A stretch of DNA of 64,000 nucleotides, from NCBI GenBank assembly GCA_030762175.1, contig CM060831.1, positions 137,256,501 to 137,320,500 on the forward strand, written 5' to 3'. Positions 32,245-44,333 of this stretch are shown here, one piece after another (positions within the stretch are counted from its first letter, which is position 1; every line of letters starts with the position of its first letter). Origin of the DNA: Metallyticus violacea (lineage: Eukaryota > Arthropoda > Insecta > Mantodea > Metallyticidae). A program made the position numbers and the translations under genes. The notes under the pieces were generated by a model. That model saw nothing but the letters and a program-made list of their open reading frames with translations. It did no database searches and was not told the origin of the DNA.

Positions 32245-32508
32245 CACAGGCGGCGGAGGTCATTAAAGATGCACTCGTGAGCAGCAGGTCTGCCGTTCGA
32301 TTCTCGCCAGAAGCGTCCTTCCTGACAGGCTTTTTCCAGGTTTTCCTTGGCCATAAATGGAAGATGCCAGGGAAGTACCCTTAACTTTGGCGTAAAAGAC
32401 TTTTCTTTTGAAAAGTTCCTTTCCCAATTTACCATTTCCTCTCACCTATCATCAGTATCCACCGCCAGTGATATGTCAGTAGTAAAACCTGGCGTTAAAC
32501 ATCATTAA
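32245..32508 (+). mobile_element. SINE-B copy, plus strand
   Basis: The head near 32250-32300 reads ggcggaggtcattaaag and a B-box-like gttcgattctc. The body follows: ccttcctgacaggc, ttttccaggttttcc, ccataaatgg, gatgccagggaagtaccc. The tail contains atcatcagtatccaccgcc, then ggcgttaaacatcattaaata. The same tail is seen in reverse at 42297-42570. Confidence 0.85.
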
Positions 32509-32904
32509 ATAACATGTGCAAAGATAATTTCAAAACTAAAGAACATATTGTATAACTAATTTTAGATTTCCATCGCATACTTTCCTTTTCATAATAAAAC
32601 ACATACATTTTATTTTACATTAAAGAGGGCGATAAACCCTTCTTGTGTTTCAAGCGATTTGAATGAGAGAAGTTTGTACGCGTTTAATCTTTATCAGAGA
32701 CTTGCGCACGTTGCTATAAGCTTGACGACTCATTTTCTTAGAGCATATATCACGTACTGCAGTGTTGCAGGTGCTGCCGCCCTACATTCACCTCTCCTTT
32801 CTCTTTGGCCACTCCGGTCATCGACCTCGTGACCCACAAAGCTCACTCTACCGTGATACCTTAGGCATTTCGTAAACACTGCGCCGGCGATTACTCAGCA
32901 ATGT

Positions 32905-32995
32905 TTCGAACTTATTTGCCCCAAGTGTACACACATCAAAAGGTCGACAACATTGCCACCAGGGTGAAAAGAATAAAGGTATTTTACTACCGCAT
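32905..32995 (-). mobile_element. putative SINE-D copy 1
   Basis: The reverse complement shares about 90 bp with 36848-36950: aatgcggtagtaaaa, ttattcttttcacc, ctggtggcaatgttgtcgacc, then acacttggggc and aagttcga. It looks like a tRNA-type A box (tggcaatgttgtc) followed by a B-box remnant. It lacks about 8 bp (ttggtgtc) present in the other copy. Confidence 0.6.
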
Positions 32996-34474
32996 TATTA
33001 CTCAAGCAGAAACCTTAGAAAATGAGATTTATTTAAAAGAGACCTTCGGAAGAATTTTAGCAAGTAGAAATTGAAAACTATTAAGATAATGCGACGATAG
33101 TCTGAAACGTATAGTTACATTCAAAGGAAAAGTATTCTAAAAATAAGCTGCGTTATACAAACTGAAAGACTATTACTGAAAATAAATTATAAACCGTGTA
33201 TTGATTCATGTATATTGTCAAAAATATTAACCAAGAGTAAAAAGAGAGCGCCAATCGGGAAGTAGAAATAGTAGAAAAACATGCACGAAAGGGAAAAGAG
33301 AACAACTGTCAAAATGACTTCCTCTAAAATATGTGCACACAATAAAACGCGGAGTTTGAAGAAAGTATTCGGCGGAAAACACTCCTTAAGGAATTGCTAT
33401 CTGTACATCAAGTGATTTACACTACATTTCATTATGACATGTGTGGGGTGTAGTTTTATGAGAAAACACTTCCAAAACAAACTGAAGCGTAAAGTTCATT
33501 TTAAACATTATGCTTACTACAGTGCGGTTATTTGAGTTATGGGCACCAGAGTACGGCTGCTTTCGGTAAGTTAAATCTGATACCATATATTCTTATATTT
33601 AATGGCTTCTGAAGGGGTGTTAGAATCACTTCTTTTATTTGAACAAAATCCTATAAAATTCTCTTCAGCATCAAATGTGCCACAGTTAACAGTTCGTATA
33701 CACAAGAATTGTTCTCATTAGCTCATATGTTGCGCTATGCAGAGAGATGATTTCGTAGGAAATAAATCGGGAACTAAACAGGGTCAATGCGAATGATTAA
33801 GATCACTAATGAACGTGAGCGGAGAATTTGTCTGAATCCATCTCAGAGGAAGGAAAATCATGAACACATATTCTGACTGGATGTAAAGGTACAGAAGATT
33901 GGAGGAAAAGTATATAGCGCACTCCTTTACAGAATCGAATAGAAGGAGATAGTCATGCTGGGCTTTGCTGGCAGGCAAGGAAGGGGAGGGCAGGTTAGGT
34001 AATTCATGATGAAAGTGATACAGCTCAGATCTGAAAATCCTGATAACGGGAGAGAGATGGGAGAAAGCAAATTAACTGAATCCAACTGTGTGCCATCCAT
34101 AATGAGATTCTTTATTATTTATAGTATTTTTAATATTTTAAATATTATTCTTCTGATATTTATTTTATTTTCATTTTTATGTATTTTATCATGATTATAT
34201 ATGTTTTAATTCTAATTGTGAATATATATTGTAATATCCTGTGCTAAATCAATTGTACCTGTGTATCATTAAAGCACGTACATGGAACCCATGCGCCTGT
34301 TGAAGTTATTTTGTAACGTATTGGTGTCACCGTAATAAATACTCTCCTCCTACTACTAAAATCACGTATATTGGAAATAAATACACGTCATCCAACAGAA
34401 TTTAAAAATAATTTTCCTTCTGAATGTTACTAACAATTATTTGAATTATTTATATAATAGCATTAATATTTCCT
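32996..34474. other. unassigned DNA
   Basis: No gene recognised. The phrase ggttatttgag.tatgggc near 33530 echoes 20557. Confidence 0.4.
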
Positions 34475-34760
34475 TTATTATGTTAGTCGGTCCTGGTGGT
34501 GTAGTGGTTACCATACTTGCCTCCTACACCCAAAACGCGGGTTCGAACACGTAAAAATCCTAAATATGGCTTCCGAAGGAAGTAAAGCCGTGGGTCCCGT
34601 GTCGTACATTTACGGCACGAAAAAGAACCTCAAGCCTGAAAGAAGAGGCCTCTGAGCAAAATTTGTTGGCCGTTTCACGCCCTGAGTTGAATGGGACGCT
34701 GATGACCTGAGATGTTAAAGAACGTCCATAAATAAATCAATAAAAAAAATTATTATGTTA
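34475..34760 (+). mobile_element. SINE-A copy 9 with 11-bp target duplication
   Basis: Body 34486-34749, flanked by ttattatgtta at 34475-34485 and 34750-34760. The head is intact (tcctggtggtgtagtggtt) and the B box is ggttcgaacac. A deletion of about 30 bp after the B box removes the ggccaggatcgatgg segment and the following T-rich stretch. The tail and its flank were later duplicated in tandem. Confidence 0.93.
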
Positions 34761-34958
34761 TCCATCCAAATTGACTGTTGTCCATAGAGACGAATTTAAC
34801 CCGGGTCCCCCAAGATTTTATGAACTAATTTTAAAAGTCCTCCATAAATAAATCAACAAAAAAAAAATTATTATGTTATCCATCCAAATTGACTGTTGTC
34901 CATAGAGACGAATTTAACCCGGGTCCCCCAAGATTTTATGAACTAATTTTAAAAGTCC
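34725..34958. repeat. 116-bp tandem duplication including a SINE tail
   Basis: Unit 1 (34725-34840) and unit 2 (34841-34958) each start tccataaataaatcaa, run through the A stretch and ttattatgttatccatcc, and end aaaagtcc. They are virtually identical apart from poly-A length. The first part is the last 25 bp of SINE-A, so the duplication is younger than the insertion. Confidence 0.95.
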
Positions 34959-35236
34959 CTAACTGCTAAACTCGAGAGTTAAGGCATTTACTTTGGTTAA
35001 AATAGATAGGGAAAAAGGCACTTAAATACTGAAAATAGGCAGTAATATAATTAAAAGGGGCATTTTTAAAAATGAAAACAAAGAGGGGCATCACTTATTG
35101 TTAATGAAAATAGGGTATTTAAGATACTTAATTTCTTTGTCATATAATGTGTTTAAGCTTACTTTTCTTTGTTATAATTTTTTTTTCAAGGTATCAACTG
35201 TTATAGTCAGCCACTTGTCAGAAAGAACATTTTGCA

Positions 35237-35361
35237 TTTTGGAAAAAGAACGCTGTACTTTCACGGAAATGTTTGAAACATATTATTTAAAGCAAACTAT
35301 TTTGGAAAAAGACGCTGTACTTTCACGGAAATGTTTGAAACATATTATTTAAAACAAACTA
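35237..35361. repeat. 63-bp tandem duplication
   Basis: Units at 35237-35299 and 35300-35361 both begin ttttggaaaaaga and contain cgctgtactttcacgg and gaaacatattatttaaa. They differ by one base deletion and one substitution, so the event is recent. Confidence 0.95.
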
Positions 35362-36847
35362 TTTCCGAAGGACTCATACCAGTTATAACAGAACATTCAT
35401 CTTTCAGAACATTATGGAAATGCTGATCTTGACAAAGTAAAATAGTTTTGAATAGTCCTGGCGAATGAGCAAAAAGTGAGCAATGGTTTGTGGCCGAGTT
35501 CATTTTTTGTTTATGCGTTTATGGGGGGATTTGGCTAGTACTGAACACATTGTAGGGACGGTTCATTGCACAGCTGGACAGCTCTTATCTTTCTCGCTTG
35601 CTATTGTTTGTTATATTTATGCAGCTGAGAGGTTACCCCACCACAAATTTCTTAGAATTGTTTCGCACAAATCGATACATTGTCATTCGCCAGGACTATT
35701 CAAAATCACAGTACTTCCCCCATCCTCTCTATTTCATAGTATTCGTATGCTCGAGGTAATCTTACGTTCCTTTCACTAACGAAAGTTCTGCTATTTAAAG
35801 CGCTTAAGTGAATCGGTTAAGAAGAAAGTTTTTGACTTTTCTTGAAAAGAAATAAATGTATATCAAGATTCTCAACAGATATTTTTGTGAGATGGACATG
35901 CCATTTAAATGTTATTACTTTTTTCACTTCGATATATTGAAATTCGTTACTGCTTTTTAAAATGTGTAAATAATCGCAGAAAAATCGATAACGATCCAAA
36001 AGGCAAAATAAGGTTTTAAACCTTAAAATAGGCAAAAAAATAAATAAATAAAAACTTGCCCTACCGACCAAGATGTTCAGAAACATGTTCATTTCTATCA
36101 GATTCATTTTCGACGCAGATAGAAAAGATATTTTGCTTAACTTCCGGGTTCTGCTAATTACTGTAAAATAAATTGCTAATTTATACAAAACAAGCTAATT
36201 AATTGAATGAACGTAATTAATTTTACGTTCAATACATGCAAACAGAATTTTTAGATCGTTAGATATACAAGCAACAATACTGTCTGCATTCAAAATGTCT
36301 GACAATGTGGCTTGTTCTAACAATCATAGAAATTATTTTTCTTTTTCGCAATAAACGTCGAATATAAATAGTAACAGTTGTACTAGAAGATTAACAGATT
36401 CGACGGAGCTGAAAAATAATACTAACGAAGTTAAAGAACATCAAACTGACAGTGAGTTTGAACTCAACCGAAATGTCTCAAATTTCCCCAAATCTGTGAC
36501 TTAAATGTGAGTTCAATTTTATTTTTCAAACCTCCATCTGATATAAGTGTATCGATTTATGGTGGTTATTGCCAACCACGTAAGTTGCTTAAAAACATAT
36601 ACAGGCGACTCAATGAACTATGAACCATCTTGCGGTATTTTGCCTAAGAGTGGCGCTCATTGCGGATCATAGAGGGGCACTGACACAATCAAACAAAACT
36701 TTCCTTTACTATTTTTAAATGTTTTATTTGCCAACTTCATTTATGTATTTATTTATTGCAGTAATATTTATAGTCTTTCAGCTTATGTAAATAGCTAGTT
36801 AAACTCAACGTGATACGAGTGATGAATAAAGTTTCTTTTTGAGGAAG
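35362..36847. other. unassigned AT-rich DNA
   Basis: No gene recognised. The 98-codon plus-strand frame (35483-35779) and the 123-codon minus-strand frame (35817-36188) show no motif and have compositionally driven residues. Confidence 0.4.
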
Positions 36848-36950
36848 AATGCGGTAGCAAAACGCCTGTATTCTTTTCACCTTGGTGTCCTGGTGGCAAA
36901 GTTGTCGACCTTTGGACATGTGCACACTTGAGGTAATTAGTTCGATCCGT
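36848..36950 (+). mobile_element. putative SINE-D copy 2
   Basis: This is the counterpart of the minus-strand copy at 32905-32995. It has a cctggtggcaaagttgtcgac A-box-like segment near 36889 and B-box-like agttcgatccg near 36939, about 40 nt apart as in a tRNA. Sequence shared upstream (aatgcggtag..aaaa) would make the tRNA-like part internal. Polarity and boundaries are therefore uncertain. Confidence 0.6.
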
Positions 36951-37744
36951 TGGTAAAACTCATTTGTAATATTTTCACGATAACTGTCATACTTCTCATG
37001 CTTATTAAATCTTTCAACGGGTTTTCCAATTGGTGATCAGGCTTATCATGGATTTTTTAAACAAATTTAGCAATAGAATTTATTTAAATTCTTATAATAC
37101 AAATCCAAGTATATATGTCCATTCACAAGTACAAAAAACTTACATTCAGTTTCAGTTTTCCATGATTAATCCGGTGCGGTAGTTGAACTTATTTGCGATT
37201 TCCCCTGAATAAATGTAAACAAAGTTTTGATGTGATTATGAATTCAGTGATAGAAATATTTTACAAAAACTTATTTTATAAACATGCTTATGGGTTTCCT
37301 CGTGTCTGGAGCTTCTGAATGGTATTCCTCAACAAAGGATGTACTGCTGGGAGCTGGAGAGATGGCTAGCGACGTTTAGGGCGGAGGGATTTATCTGCCA
37401 AGTAAAACATTACGCACTACATGTATATCATCATCTATTCAAATACTTAAGAGTAGGTCCATATCTTTGCGTTAACAAAAGCAGAATATTAATAGTGAAT
37501 AGTTGGACGTTATGAATACATACCGTTGCCCGTAGAACGCATTCGGAGCTGCTAAAGCTCCAGTTCCGAGCGACGCGGCTGTAACTGCTCCACCGCACCC
37601 AAAAGTATAAATGTTGCATGTATATTTTGTTATTGTTAAACATAAATTAACCTATGCGTGGTCCTTCCTAACTTTTAAATAAAACTTTATAGGTATTTAT
37701 GTGCTATTAAGTAGGCGGATAAAATATTGTAGCGGTGAAAAATC
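36951..37744. other. unassigned DNA
   Basis: No gene or family recognised. Confidence 0.4.
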
Positions 37745-37895
37745 TCTTATTGGAATTCGCAATTAATTCATTTACACACACACACACACCGAGCCTAACG
37801 CTAACCTCGGGTAAATCCTAGAAACCGGTGAACCCATCGGTTTCTGCGGCTCGATATGGCCTGATGGCCTAGGCTTGTATCCTTTTCTTAAATAT
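37745..37895 (-). repeat. family F dispersed repeat, single unit
   Basis: The reverse complement gives atcgagccgcagaaacc, caccggtttctaggat, acccgaggttagcgtt, a TG run, and gaattaattgcgaattcca. It is closely parallel to the first unit at 5988. Only one unit is present. Confidence 0.85.
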
Positions 37896-40430
37896 AAGTA
37901 ACTCAAGTGCTTTGGACGCCAATACCTAGCATAGAGGGTAAGAAAATAAAAATGTTACAGCACTGACCACTTCCAGATGGTGTCCCAGATGCTCAACTTT
38001 CAACACTTACGGTGCGCAGCCGTCACAGATACTGACATCGAATGAGAAAGCCAAGAATACCACAAAATCTCTCTTGCTAATGGCTAATTATTGCATCTTC
38101 ACCACATGCTGTACGCGTGTATGCGAACTGCAATTTTTAGGTGTCACAAATTTCCCTCCGTTTCGGTCCAACCGGTCGACCACCACAGGCTGCCAGAGTG
38201 GAAACCACATCCAATGTTTTCATATTTAGTTTCGTCACGTGAAGGGAATCTGCAACTCACTGGTTTTCTACCGCTGCGGTCAGGAAGTTATCCCTTACAA
38301 TTGAAATGTTCTGTTCATTCCACAAGGCAGTCGACCGAGATAAATTGAATGTTTCAGGAAAGGAAAACCCTGCTGTTTTTGCTTCCTTGAGAAGAAATTA
38401 AAACTTGACAATACGATTTAAATTTCTAGTAATTATTATTCTTATCGTATAGGGCTAAAGATAATGTTGAAATGTTTAATGTTCCTTTGGCATATTATAC
38501 ATATTCATTGGTTTAAAAACATTGTACGGGTGTGGCAACAGTAGTTTTTATTGTTTACATTTCCAATTTGGAGAAAATTGTTGCGTAATGTTGTGTGATA
38601 AAACTTTTCACGTGGTGTTTATATGAAATTTGTACTTCCAATAGAAAACTCTTGAAAATGTTTTCATGAATGAACAGTACTTTTCTGGGTAGGAATTCCG
38701 AACTCTTGTTTTCATCATTATTCTGAATTAACGGGAACATGGCCACATGTGAAGTATGGAGAAGATTGACATACAATTTTGGTTATTTCACTATAAAATT
38801 ACTTTTAGAACACGGTAGGGAAATACTAGCTTCAGAAAGAACTGTCTTTTTATAAAATGAACTTTTTCATAGCTTCTATTTTTCATAGTTTATTCAAATT
38901 TACAGCGTACATTCAGGAAATCATCGTATGCATATTTAACCTCAGGATTATCAATTATATTTTCCACAGAACTATTATTGTTTATTGAGTAAGTAGGGAT
39001 GTCTCCCCTGGGACTCTATTAGATCGGTACCTAGAGTCTAAACCAACCCTCCCTATTAGTGTGGAAGCAGATGAGCCTTCGCATTCCGGCTAGGCTACCA
39101 GTACCACTCTGCCCCACTGGTAGGACGGCCTAATCCAGCACTAACTTCCCAACTGTACATGCGAATAACGCGAGTCCTCTTAGTGGCAGTGCAGTGCAGG
39201 AGGCTACTAATTCTCCGTAAGTCAGGAGAACACATTACCTCACCGAGTCCAACACATCCGAACGATTTCCTAAGGTGATGTGCTCGAATGTTCGACTCGG
39301 AGTTCGCGCTTATTTCCGGTTAGTTCTCTCAATGTAAATAAACCATAACGTATTCCTCCGAGAGTTGCTGGTGTGATTGGATGATTTGCGTCACTGTTCA
39401 TCCTTTCTATGAGCTATCCCCGCAACGTATATCACTTCAGTATCCTAAATGCTTATTGTTGGTTACTTTTCATACAACTTCATACATGGAACTTAACGCA
39501 GTATCTTCCGACACTTCTCAATGATTTTGTTCCCAGTGAGCGGCCATGTTGCAGACAACTGCTGTCCGTTAGGTGTAAATTCTAGCTGACCGTAATTATC
39601 ATTACAAAGGTGACCTTTTTATTGATGTAAAACCACTGAACTGCGTCAGTGGCGTTTACACTGTGAGTGAGCAAATGTTTAATGTTTAATGAATGAGATA
39701 TTAATATGTTTATTAAAAATATGGGTGGACGATGAGCATGATGGATGGTTAGGCTAGAGCGAGATGATTTCTCTTTCTCTTTCTAAAAAATCTGCTTACT
39801 TACAGCCCATACTGCGCATGCGTTTCTTGTTTTGCGGTTGTCATGTAAAATATTTCTACTTTAGTTAAGTTTTCGGAGCATTTCGTAAGTTCGTGTAACA
39901 GTCTTTAAGACTAAGAATATAGAACTTGTCGGTTACAATAACTATTTATATGTTGTACATATATAAGAACAGTATATATCTGTATACATAATTATATACA
40001 GATTACTATCATTTATATACAAAAGTTATTAATCAATATGGTGTGTTTTTATGACCATTTGCAATAGTAAGCCCTTTACCCAGTTATTTTTAATTACAGT
40101 TTTGAAGGATTTACCATTGTTAGTTAAGGTCTTTATGTTATGAGGAATGTGTATACATATATGTATATATGTGTGTATGTATAAATAGAAAAACAGCAAA
40201 GGATAAAATACTAAGAAAAGGTCACAGATTAGTAATAGCAATTTCTACGGATGATCCTCAATAATTGTCAATATTTGCAGCAGTTTCATTTGTCTAGTTT
40301 AGTTAGTTTTTTTAACATTATTTTGGCATGTTCTCCTAAAGATATTATTACCGATGAGTGTAAATAAATTATTATATTCTCTCAATCAGAACCATCTTCG
40401 TAAACTATCGCGGTTATATTTAAATATTTA
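37896..40430. other. unassigned DNA
   Basis: No gene recognised. Two less AT-rich patches (about 37975-38340 and 39000-39450) have no convincing open frame. Confidence 0.4.
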
Positions 40431-40439
40431 AGAGGAGAT

Positions 40440-41165
40440 ATTCCTATTCAGTTTGCCGCGTCTTTCTTCCAAAACTTTTCACCGCCGCTCGTAGCGTCAG
40501 CTCCTGACTTGGTTTCTATTCTCAATTTACTTCGACCATCTAAATTTCACTTTCTGATGCTGATACGTTGCTTTTATAAAAAGGATAATCTTTTGCCCCA
40601 ACTCTCAAATTTAATCGCGTTAAATTTGTTTCCGATGGCGTTAAAGTTTGCCGTAATTTAAGATGCCGTTACTATTGGCACACTAAATCTTCTCAGCCTA
40701 TTTCAAACGTTACTCCTTGCCTTCTCAAGTTTCGTCCTCCCTCCAAACTTGAACCTCTTTCTTTACCTTCTAGTCATCCTTTAGAAATGTTTATTAACCG
40801 ATTTTTAACTTCGATTAGTGATTCTAAATTTCTAGATAATATCATCCCATAAGATGACTTCACGTGAGAAATCAGCACTTAAAAGGTTATCTAATAATCC
40901 TGATTTATTATTCTTCCAGCCGATAAAGGGTCCTCAATAGTACTAAAGGACATTTCTTCTTACAATGCTGAAGCTTACCAACAGTTTGAAGATGCCACTT
41001 GTTATGAACTATTGTCTTCCGACCCTACAGTCAAATTTAATAAAGACATAACTTCTCATATAGCTTCTTATATTGCTTCTTCTGGCACTGCAGAAGGACT
41101 TCGTCCTCAGGATATCACTCTACTTACTCATGTCCCTCGTACTCAAGCGATTACAAATTTGTGAC
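40440..41165 (+). mobile_element. Penelope-like element fragment (RT N-terminal region)
   Basis: An uninterrupted stretch from about 40918 to a TGA near 41164 encodes ADKGSSIVLKD, then AYQQFEDATCYELL, and LRPQDITLLTHVPRTQA. In Penelope-like proteins a PADKG..VV.... block followed by a (L).D..Y..L segment lies just before the reverse-transcriptase core. Upstream, in another frame, SHPLEMFINRFLTSISDS and LKRLSNNPDL fit the preceding region. The RT catalytic motifs and the GIY-YIG endonuclease are absent, so the fragment stops before the core. Confidence 0.65.
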
Positions 41166-41322
41166 TTTTTCTCAGTGTTTTATCCTTTTCTGCTTTTCTA
41201 GTTATTGTAATTTTAGTTAGTTAATAGTGTTACATTATTTTTCATATATATAAATGGTTGTAGTGTTCAGTTTTACGGTTTTTAGTGTGGACTTTTATAT
41301 TGCATTCTGAGTGTTTTTTATG

Positions 41323-41324
<2 letters not shown>

Positions 41325-41372
<48 letters not shown>
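41325..41372. repeat. (AT)n microsatellite
   Basis: About 23 AT dinucleotides. It creates the repeating YIYI in the minus-strand open frame there. Confidence 0.97.
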
Positions 41373-42296
41373 CATATTAAAATACGTCCATAGTATACTC
41401 CTTTTTGGTAACATGATAATGCTGAAATGGGTAGTAATGTCTGGGTTTATCTTTATTTTTATATAAAATGTCAATATAAAACACCATATTTCATTACTGA
41501 GGCATAATATCGGTAGATCAACTTTAAAGTCTTCATTTATTTCCGATTGTGTAACATGCAGAGCTAAGATTAGGCATGATAAGATCAATATGGAATTTCA
41601 ATTCAAGTAGTTTTACATTTGTAGGTCAAGGAATTTAATATCGTACGTTTGTTGTAGTATACCATTAGCATTCCCTATGTGCAATTGGAACGATGAAGGT
41701 CTGTGGGTGATTAATTTTTAATAAATTTTCTTTTATCTAAGTTTAAATACAGCTTACTAACTTTAAACTATGATTACAGGAAATTATGGTTATGTTTATA
41801 GTTTTTTTTTTTTTTTTTATTGTTCAATTGAATTGTGAATGGTTAAATATTCTGTTCTGTATAACATTTAAAAATACCTAAATCTTTGTATGGTTCATCA
41901 AGCCTGACATCTAGTTTTTGTAGGTTTTTTCTTAAAGTTACTTCTTCTAAACAATATTGACGACAATTGAAACAATTCCTGTTATTTCAAATTTGCAGTT
42001 TTACTGCAATTACGTTCATTATAAAGTATATTAAATTTTTTTAATACCTTCATAGTGAGTTGAATTTCGCTTTATTTTGTGATTTAGAAAGCGACGTACT
42101 TTATCATCCTCACCTCGGATACAGAAGTTTATAAGGTTCTACCAATCAATGAAATTTTACGCATATATGTGTTTTTGTTTACATCTCAACCTTAAAGGGC
42201 GAGCACGGCATAGTAAAATTAAAAGGTCCATAGGTGCTCAAAATCAGCAGAGCTCTAACCCCCCCCCCTTTCCGTTTAGTATTCAAAGAACTATGC
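41373..42296. other. unassigned AT-rich DNA
   Basis: No gene recognised. A poly-T run lies at 41803-41818. Confidence 0.4.
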
Positions 42297-42570
42297 TGAT
42301 TGATTGAATAGTGTTTAACGCCCATTTTAAGTACTGAGGCATCACAGGCGGTGGACACTGATGATACATGAGATGAAATGACATATTGGGAAGTATTTTT
42401 AAAGGAAGAAAGCGTTTCGGGGCTAAGTTTAGGATACTTCCCCGGAATTTGCCATTTATGGACTTAAGAAAACCTGGAAAAAACCTAAGCCGGAAGAAGG
42501 TTCTTGTGGGAATCGAACCCCAGACCTCCCAGTTATGAGCCCGCGCCTTAACGACTTAGACCGCCCGTGG
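42297..42570 (-). mobile_element. SINE-B copy, minus strand, near full length
   Basis: On the plus strand it reads from tail to head: gattgaatagtgtttaac, gaggcatcacaggcggtgg, gatacatgagatgaaatg, ggaagaaagcgtttcgg, cttccccggaatttgcc and aaaacctggaaaaaacc. The head follows: gggaatcgaacccc (complement of a B box) and cttaacgacttagaccg. A canonical B box and a plausible A box are present on the minus strand. Confidence 0.88.
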
Positions 42571-44333
42571 AAGTGAATTATGCTGAAAATATAGTAAAAA
42601 GTCAATTAGAAAATAAATATTCGAATATAAAAAATCAACATTCTAAAAATTTCTATTTTTAAATATTTAGAAAAATAACCTTTTTTTTTTCACAACTGTA
42701 GGATTTCCTGAGAGAGTGTACTTTAAACATCAATATTTTTAACACTGGTAATGGAAAGTATATTGGAGCTTCTTAACATATTCTCTGACATTCGCCATTG
42801 ATCTTTGAGAAGTTGGAAATAGAAACAAACAAAATCAGTCAGTCAATAAGGATAACTGTTATCACCTTCCAACTAGAGACTACGAGAGAAAGTGAACTAA
42901 ATTGAGAAATACTTGCAAAGGATTTTTCATTGTTTGACAATGGAGACTTCTCCAGTGAAAAGATGTAAAATATCTTCCTTTATGCCTTCGAGTCGGTCCT
43001 CCAGTACGGCGATTCAAATAAGTTAAAGTGAAAATACACAGCACATCGGTCTGAAAATAAGGCGACTGAGGCTAGAAGCGATAACAAAATAATGAAGGGA
43101 GATACTGTTTGGTATTACTGATTTTGTGCATATCACCTGTTGTGACTTATTTAATAAATAAATAAGTTGAAAGCGTATACGGACCCCTCCTAGAAGTTTT
43201 CCCGATGACTTCATTGGCATTTGTGCTCCATCTGGCTCGAGGACGACCACTCTATTCCATACTCTATTGTTGTTTTCCAGATCCTGAACTGCGCATTAAC
43301 GTGCAAATCTGTGTTACCACCTAATTATTAGACATCTGCGTCCCGACAAATTGATAGCGTTTACACCAAGGACTTTCGCTGCGTAGCTGGCTGGCATTCC
43401 GCGGTGTCCGCAACTGTTATGTGACCATGAAAATGGCCTTTCGCATTTACCACCTTTGTCATTGCTCTTAATAAAGTGGATTTCTATTTCATATTCTATT
43501 TGGTATCGAAATACAAGAACCTTAGGCATGCTATGCAATTGAAAGTTGCATTTATAGACATTTTAAATTAAAATTAAAAAGTATTATATCCCTTCATCTT
43601 GGCTAATGTAAATTATGTATTCTTGAATTTCAATTTAATTACACTGTCAGAAAAAAATGTTTAAAAAGCTGAAACGAAATAAGAAGAAAATTAGTTCATA
43701 TCTACAAATCGAAAATCTCGATTTAGCAAGTTGTTCTGACTGGAAATTGGGTTTAAGAATCCAAAATGTACTTTACATGTGTTATATTGCAGAATGCTTC
43801 AATTTTCTTTTCCACGAGCCATTACTTAAGTGAATTTTGCTTCTCTGCTTTATATATACAGGACGAATCAGCTAAATTTTTCACAAAATTGAAGCTTAGA
43901 TAAGGGTTAATAATTACAGTCCATACACAGATATTAATAACTATTAGAATGTGTATTTCTTGAAAAATGTGAATTTTTTCAAATGGAACAATGTCTATTG
44001 ACACGAAGAAAATAAAACTAGGTGAAATTAGAACGCCAATGGTGTTTTGTTTTTTTTCCAACAATTCTGGTACAAGTAGTTTACAAGCTATCGTAATAAA
44101 AAATTATAAGTCTCTACAGTTGTTTGCTCCATTTAACTCTTAGTTACTAGGCTATGATGTTCTTTTATTTACTTTTCTAATTTAGTGTTTGTGTGGTTAT
44201 TTTTTCTTCCTGAATTTCCAAGAAAACACATGTTACATTATGTACTTTTGTGTCCGTACTCTCTTAAGAAATACAAAAGTGAATAAATAAATTCTGTGAA
44301 TTCTGAAGAAGAAAGAGAAAACTGGACTTCACA
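42571..44333. other. unassigned DNA
   Basis: No recognised gene. On the minus strand at 43023-43540, two open frames (74 and 75 codons) lie in a less AT-rich patch, with segments such as PASYAAKVLGVNAIN and RVVVLEPDGAQMPMK. I cannot assign them. Confidence 0.4.

Noticed and set aside
35817..36188. 123-codon minus-strand open frame
   Set aside because: AT-driven composition rich in I, F, L and K, no domain, no splice or promoter context.
41325..41588. 87-codon frame ending in repeated IY
   Set aside because: Its end is the (AT)n microsatellite; no other support.
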